Of a stretch of DNA of 64,000 nt, positions 58,339 to 64,000 are shown in pieces. Source of the stretch: Gnetum montanum (Eukaryota; Streptophyta; Gnetopsida; Gnetales; Gnetaceae); contig MNCI01007747.1 in assembly GCA_015680685.1 (NCBI GenBank), positions 372,001-436,000 of the forward strand, written 5' to 3'. Within the stretch, counting starts at the first letter, position 1; every line of letters begins with the position of its first letter. A model generated the notes under the pieces. That model was given only the letters and a program-made list of their open reading frames with translations, had not been told where the DNA came from and made no database searches. Both the position numbers and the translations under genes were made by a program.

Positions 58339-59936
58339 TGAAACACTGTGAAAATTGCGAGTTGGCCTCAGGCAAAGATTCACAATTCAGGTGAGAGCGC
58401 ATGTCATAATTCTAGAAGGGAGAATAAGACAGAGCAACACTAAGAGGTGCATAGCATCAAGTCTTCGACTTCCTGTGCAGATTCCTAATCTTACTATGTT
58501 TTCTCTATTTACGCTATATCACGCGACGTAGCATAATGGCGCTTAGCGTGATTCTATTTAAACATAGCCCGGCATCATAAGGCTAGTTACATCGGCATGG
58601 GGAGAGGCATGAGCAGCGTAATATGTGACTTCTCGTATATTTTGCTAAGTCTTTTGTTCAAGGCCAGGTTTACACTCTGTTATGCACGACAGCGTAATGA
58701 GCTCCAAAACAATCAAAGGCAAAGTCTAAGAAAGTGCAACAAATCAACCCTTTTCTCTTGGTGTGCGGATTTCTTATCATACGCTCATCACGTAATGAAG
58801 CGTATCGCAGCGTATTGCTTTGCCAAGCTAAACCTTGTTTATGCTTCATTACGTGCGGCTACATAAGCGAGCGTAAAATAGCTTGAATCCATTGTTTCCA
58901 TGTTATGTTACGCTCATGAATGCAACGCAGCGCGAATGAGCGTAATATAATCTAAAGACAGTTGAAACATGCCCGACGCGCATTTGTTCTTCACATGCAC
59001 AATACGCAAATAAGCGTATTGTGCGTAGTCACAAAGTTTGACACAAAAATGGTCAAGTCAACAGTACCTGAAATATTTGGGACACACATCATTAGGGTTG
59101 CGCCTTTTCCACGGGACGCCCCAACCTATAAATACCCCAGTTGACAAAGATACAAGGGCTGGAAAATCGAAGAGGCAAGGACATTTTTTTGAGCATAGGA
59201 GCACTTATCACTTTGAGCAGAGACAAAGAGAGCAGCACTTTGGCAATTTTTGATAGCATTACCTTCTGGCAGAAACAGAGCACAGTTCGCTTTGAGCATC
59301 GGCAACAAGAGTAATCATTCTTTTGGGGAAGACACAGCTTTCTCCATCAGCGATCATTGGCAGTCCTAAATAGAAACTACCTAAGGTGAAAGAAGTAGAT
59401 CCAAGATCGTGGGATCATCTTGCACGATTTTTAGACTCTATTGATCAGAAACAGTTCATCGATAGATGTCAGAGCTTGACCTTCCTTGCATCCCAGCTTT
59501 GGCCCACGAGGTAGATCGGACTTCTGTTTGGACAGTTTTCTTGTTGTTTTGTGCTTGCCTTACATCAAGTAATCGGGGTCTCCCCAGTGTAACGTGATAT
59601 ACAAAATATACATTTTTTCAAGTCAAAGCGTAGATCTTGAAACTACGTGTTTCTCTTGTCCTAGCCTCCTCTTATCATGTTTAGCGTTATCATCGTTACA
59701 ATTCATCTACGTCGTTTTCCCCTCATTTTGCGATTCCTTGAATCAAATTGATCCATGAAATATTTCATAATCTACATCATTTTACTGATTAGTAAGTCCC
59801 TATCTGATCGACAAGACCATTCAAGGTTCCGTGGATTCATTTTTCCAGCATAGCCCTCGCACGGATCCATGGTTAAAACTGTGTACACGGGATTTTGTTT
59901 GGTATTTTCTAGCTACCGACATTTTCCATCGTTACA
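58339..59936 (+). repeat. 3' LTR of E3
   Basis: Full-length partner of 42655-44253, ending CGTTACA. It keeps the hairpin cluster (58780-59025) and the TATA box (59127-59134). Confidence 0.95.
59127..59134 (+). promoter_or_regulatory. TATA box of the E3 3' LTR
   Basis: TATAAATACCCCAG, identical to the box in the left LTR. Confidence 0.65.
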
Positions 59937-59941
59937 AGCCC
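59937..59941. other. Target-site duplication of E3, right copy
   Basis: AGCCC, equal to 42650-42654. Confidence 0.9.
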
Positions 59942-60313
59942 AACTATAGGTTGTCTCCTCTCCTATCCACCAAGAATTTCATCTTCCATATGAAGGTGGT
60001 GAAGTTATCATCCACAGTGATAATCCCTCTACTCTAGCTATCCACAACATAGACATGAAGCAAGTTTCATAGGTGGATTTTCTTGGTGATACACCTATGG
60101 TAACCAATGCAATGCCTAAGGCTAACATACCCAAACAAGTAGTTGAAGCCAATAGCCTCCCAGAGGATTCTAAGCCTTGTATGCCTCCTAATCCATGCCC
60201 AATTAAGAAGCAACTATGTGACCAAGAAATTCCCTTGGCCAAAGATGTGTTAAGTTCCTACCTACCCTTTGCCTCCACTTGCCATGCATTTTTGACTTTT
60301 TTTGCATCATACT
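59937..60313 (+). pseudogene. Continuation of the E4 protease after the E3 insertion
   Basis: Removing E3 with one AGCCC joins GRPWLA to QL*VVSSPIHQEFHLPYE and then GEVIIHSDNPSTLAIHNID, the normal sequence after the GRPWL block of Tat-type proteases. A further open frame (60073-60351) gives DFLGDTPMVTNAMPKANIPK and a Pro/Ser-rich linker that would lead towards RT. It is cut at 60313 by the LTR of the next element. Confidence 0.85.
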
Positions 60314-61847
60314 TGAAACACCGTGAAAATTTCGAGGCCTCAATGGTTTAGCAAAATCTGGCAATTCAGGTAAGGATTCATAACAAGGCGATGGCCAATT
60401 CCCTTTTTGGTTAAAGGTCTATCTTACCACGCTGTGTAGCACAACACAAATAAATTTCACAAGACAGAATAAGGCGATGGGTGCATGGAGGCAGGCCTTC
60501 AACTTTGCAAGTTTTCTATGTTTCAAAAATCTTAACTTTTGGCATATTATGATGCATTACACAACATAGCGTAGTGTTGTGTTATGCATCATAATGTCAT
60601 AAGGTAGTTCATCACAACAACAGAAATGGAAAAATTTGAGACTTCGATGGCCCAGTAAAATCTCAAGGCTTAAGCAACGATCTGGAGCATGCTGCACATT
60701 TCAACAAGTTTTCTTTTTTGGCTAAAGGTCTATTACACTATACTATGTAGTGTAACGTAATAAACCCAAAAAAGGTTGATCAAAACCAAAATGGAGCACG
60801 ACAACAACACTTCAACTTTTTGTAGTTTTGCTATTTTACGCTAAATTAGGCTATGCAGCGTAATTTAGTATAACGCAGCGTAATGTAAGCAACGACAGAG
60901 CACAATTCAGACATTAGTAGTTCATACATCACAATACACTCTCTAGCATATTGTAGCATAATCAAAGAATAGTTTGTTGCCAAACCTCCTACAAGAGTGG
61001 TTCACGATGCGTTACGCTTTAGAGCATAAGGTAGTATGGCGCCGCAAGCTTCAACAATAAACACATCAAGTCAACAACACTTTGTAGGTTCAGGACACAG
61101 GTCATCTAAACCACATTTTTTTTCTGGCCCTAATATTATAACTATTCCAGTTGACAAAGATCAAAAAGGGAGGGCAAAAAAATTTCTCTCAAGATTTGAC
61201 AGATTTTCTCTGTGAGCGATTTTTCCTTCCATTGGCAATTTTTGACAACTTTTAGCAAGGATTGACAAGAGAACAAAGACGATGAGTAATCACAAGAATA
61301 TCAAAGATAATTTGTAAGAACCTTTGGTTAGAAATAGCTGGTTGATGGACATTCTGCTTTAGGTTCAACCTCCTTATACCCAGATCCACTAGAATAAGGT
61401 AGATCAACCTTTGCTTGCTTCATCTTGGAATAGCTTTCTTGTTGGTGGCATGTACTTTGCTTAAATAAAAGTCTATTTGTAATCATTACATCTAATATAT
61501 TTGGTTCGTGAGTTGATCCCCAAATCTTGGGATTGCCTGTGTTCTAAGTCTGATCTCTTATTCCCTACCTATACAAATCTCGCAAATCACTTTAAATCAA
61601 TTACATCATTCTTAATTACCTTTGAAGTTAATAATATTATATCTCCTCATAAAGAACCATCATTTTTTCATCCAAATATCACAAAATTTTTATTGATCAA
61701 GTAAGTCCCTGTCTGATCGACAAGACCATTCAGGGCATCTTGGATTCATTTTTTCTCTAGCATGATCTTCGCATGAATCTGGGGTTAGAACTGTGTACAT
61801 GGACTTTCGTTTGGTATTTCTAGCGATCAATGTTTTTTGTCATTACA
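60314..61847 (+). repeat. 5' LTR of E5
   Basis: It begins TGAAACACCGTGAAAATTTC and ends GTCATTACA. It shares with the E3 LTR the opening, the CCAGTTGACAAAGAT block after a degenerate TATA region near 61133, and the phrase AAGTCCCTGTCTGATCGACA near 61703. It has its own GCGTAA-type hairpins, for example TTACGCTAAATTA against TAATTTAGTATAA near 60838-60874. Confidence 0.85.
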
Positions 61848-61853
61848 GTTTTC

Positions 61854-61875
61854 TGGCACTAGAAGGAGGGCCTTC
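61854..61875 (+). other. Primer-binding site of E5
   Basis: TGGCACTAGAAGGAGGGCCT, six bases after the LTR; same type as at 44260. Confidence 0.75.
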
Positions 61876-62103
61876 ATATCTGATTTGCATCTTATGGGTA
61901 ATCTTGTAAGCTGTCTGTACCCATTGTCAATCAATGTAAATGTAATACCTCCGAGGTTGTTTACAAGATTATGTGGTACAGATTGGTCACTTCGACGATT
62001 CCTTTGGAATCCTACAAGATAGAAAGCCCCAATTATTACATTAATTTGCCTTTGCCCTTACGATCTTTATCCTTATCGTCATTATTTACCAACCGCGTAG
62101 AGA

Positions 62104-64000
62104 ATGACTACATCAACTATCATTGTTGACACTGCCAACCTTGAGAACCCTCTGACCATGCAAGTTATACCTCCAATTGTCAAGAAGCTAGTTAGTCCAG
62201 TGCGACCACACTGCTCCCTTAGGCTACAAAACAAGGAGCTTTTGGGACATGCTCAGCACAGGGAACACTACAATTTTCTCTATGCTAAAATAGCAGCGAA
62301 TCTACCTATGTATCAACAAGAATTTAAGGAAAAACGAGAGTATGAGTTCATGTACTACAACGGGAAGGAATTCATTCCTTTACCTAACACCATTGTACCC
62401 CTAACCGATCAACAAAAGTGGATCCTAGATCAAATGCTGATGGCTAAGACATTGCCAGAACAACTAGAGGAGTTGTTCCATGATGAAATGTTTCATAACG
62501 GGCAAGACGAACTAGACTCTCACTCTAAGGGAGGCAGTCATGCTGATTTCACCATGGCCCCTCCCTCCACAATGTTCCACGTAAATCCATTGTTCATGTT
62601 CACCATGCCTTTAACATTATCCAATACTAATCGAGTCCTACACTTGCCATGCCTACATTTTCTCTCTCTGACTATCTTTCTAGGTGATGACCCATTGCAA
62701 ATCATTCCTTAGTAGGTGCAATTACCTAACCCATCTCATCATGCACCTACGCCTATGTCACCACATGTGCACATAATACTTATGTCACAATTACCTATAA
62801 CACCAACCTTCATCCTGACTCACATGACAGGGCTAGCCGCTACAGCATGGTGGGCTCCAAACATGCCTCTCTTTGCACATCCTGTGCAAATGCCTCATCA
62901 AAGCTAGGTCCCGAAGGCACTAAACCCCATTGTGGGATTACTGTTGTTTCCCCCAGCTATACAAACAACATATCCAATGGCGCAGCCGATGGTGGTCACC
63001 CCATCCGCACCAACTATAGAATGGTGGATGCCACAAGCGGCACTGCCTGCAGGGACCATCCCGATAGCATCGACTATCAGCCAAACTGCTACCTCCATTC
63101 CGCCACCCAGTGTGGCTCCTCCTACTATTCCACAAACAACTCCAACATCTATGGGTCTGGACCAAGCCTTCTAGCTCATTCAGACCCTTACAAAAGAGGT
63201 CAAGCATCTCAAGGTTACTTGTTCTGACACGATACAAGTCATGGATTTCTACCATGATGATCCTATTAGTCCAGTAGTCCCTATCCTATCATTGCCACCT
63301 GGGATGCCCCTCCCCCATTTTACAAAATACAATGGGGAAGGTGGTCCCAATGCCTACATGGTCACTTTCAAGTCAGAGTCCTTATTACTGCAATAATGGC
63401 TACATACTATAATTCATGTCTTTGCTATGTTCTTAACGGGTAAAGCTTTGGACTGGTATCGAGCACTTTCACGTGCTTCCATTTCAACTTTGGAAGAGCT
63501 GTTAACTTAGTTTGTGACTCATTTCAAATACAAGCTGAAGCCAGAGGTCACATTGGACTAGCTCATGGGAGTCAAGCAAGATCCACTTGAGTTAGTTAAA
63601 AAGTTTATACAATGGTGGAGTGGTACTTTGAATGAAATCCACGAACCCATCGTGGAAGCCCATCTACTGGCAATCTTCAAGAGGGCAGTTAATGACTTTA
63701 TTAAGTCTAAGCTGTATTACCTCGCTCCTTGTTCCCTTATCCAAGCCTTTGCTTAGACTAAGAGCATCCAAGATGTGGTCAAGGCTTGCAAAGATCCAGC
63801 ATATGTGGTCTACAAGAATGCCCACAGCAAGGGTAAGGACAAAGGCAAAGCCATGACAATGATAGTAGCGACAGTTGCTGAAGGGGCCAAGAAGAAGAAA
63901 AATAATAAGAAAACACTTGTAGAGCATGCTGTGCCGACAACTAGCTCAAACGATGCTAATCAAGAAACTCCTTCTACCCCTGAAGCACCTCTGCAGCTGA
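62104..64000 (+). pseudogene. Gag of E5, incomplete at window end
   Basis: A single frame runs to the window end with about seven stops, mostly TAG, and no frameshift. It starts MTTSTIIVDTANLENPLTMQ, has an N-terminal region (NKELLGHAQHREHYNFLYAK) like that of E3, a Pro-rich linker, then LIQTLTKEVKHLKV, MDFYHDDPISPVVPILSLPP, FTKYNGEGGPNAYMV, GKALDWYRALSRASISTLEE and LLAIFKRAVNDFIKSKLYYL. The protease would follow outside the window. The ATG at 62104 aligns with the second in-frame ATG (44512) of E3. Confidence 0.9.

Larger units (their letters stand above)
42655..59936 (+). mobile_element. Tat/Ogre-type Ty3/Gypsy element, 17.3 kb, with antisense gene (E3)
   Basis: Complete element with LTRs of 1599 and 1598 bp, a 5-bp target duplication, primer-binding site, gag-protease frame, a 5.2-kb central region with an antisense gene, RT, a second (archaeal-type) RNase H, integrase, a 3' tandem array and a purine tract. 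YVDDIAVKS in RT and the extra RNase H between RT and integrase define the Tat/Ogre lineage. It is inserted in the protease of a related copy. Coding parts keep their frame well and are inactivated mainly by TAG/TGA stops, so it is younger than its neighbours. A 112-base N run lies after RT. Confidence 0.92.
60314..64000 (+). mobile_element. Third Tat/Ogre-type element, truncated by window end (E5)
   Basis: The left LTR starts TGAAACACCGTG, the primer-binding site is at 61854, and the Gag frame runs to the last base. It lies inside the right part of E4, so E4 has been hit twice. Its right half and target duplication (left flank ATACT) are outside the window. LTR and Gag are homologous to, but clearly diverged from, those of E3. 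Confidence 0.9.

Overview
The window looks like nuclear DNA from a land plant, most likely a seed plant with a large, repeat-swollen genome. A gymnosperm is possible, but that is only an impression. Support: plant Ty3/Gypsy lineages, a plant-type subtilase relic, a plant RTE-type LINE, short GT-AG introns, and almost no intact host gene. Two long runs of N and eight single Ns mark a draft assembly.

Layout. 1-3600: minus-strand remnant of an Athila-like Gypsy element. 6410-7181: subtilisin-like protease pseudogene. 8913-11392: tandem repeats, ending in five ~410-bp units that each carry the C-terminus of a PIF1/Helitron-type helicase. 11395-11817: foldback element. 12714-13800: a moderately GC-rich patch with no recognised gene. 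16212-35557: old Athila-like element with diverged terminal repeats, into which a chromovirus (24337-33901) has probably inserted; the chromovirus carries an antisense reading region between its 5' LTR and gag. 36420-37310: LINE 3' end. 37640-64000: three related Tat/Ogre-type elements. The first (E4) is split inside its protease by a 17.3-kb second copy (E3, 42655-59936, 5-bp target duplication AGCCC); a third (E5) begins at 60314 and runs off the window.

The most interesting object is inside E3. Between gag-protease (44497-48045) and reverse transcriptase (from 53272) lies an antisense gene, 52858 to 48731, that can be read as eight exons with seven GT-AG introns. All exons join in phase to 1,102 codons plus a natural TAA, interrupted only by TAG/TGA codons of the kind C-to-T or G-to-A decay produces. 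I do not recognise the protein; exon 2 faintly resembles an FCP1/NLI-interacting-factor phosphatase domain, and the C-terminus is coiled-coil and acidic. Two tandem arrays with related units lie beyond the 3' end of this gene and beyond the 3' end of pol. The LTRs carry four consecutive hairpins with TACGCT/AGCGTA stems.

The coding capacity is therefore almost wholly retroelement-derived and decayed: Gag, protease, RT, RNase H and integrase modules. No window-scale host pathway is present.
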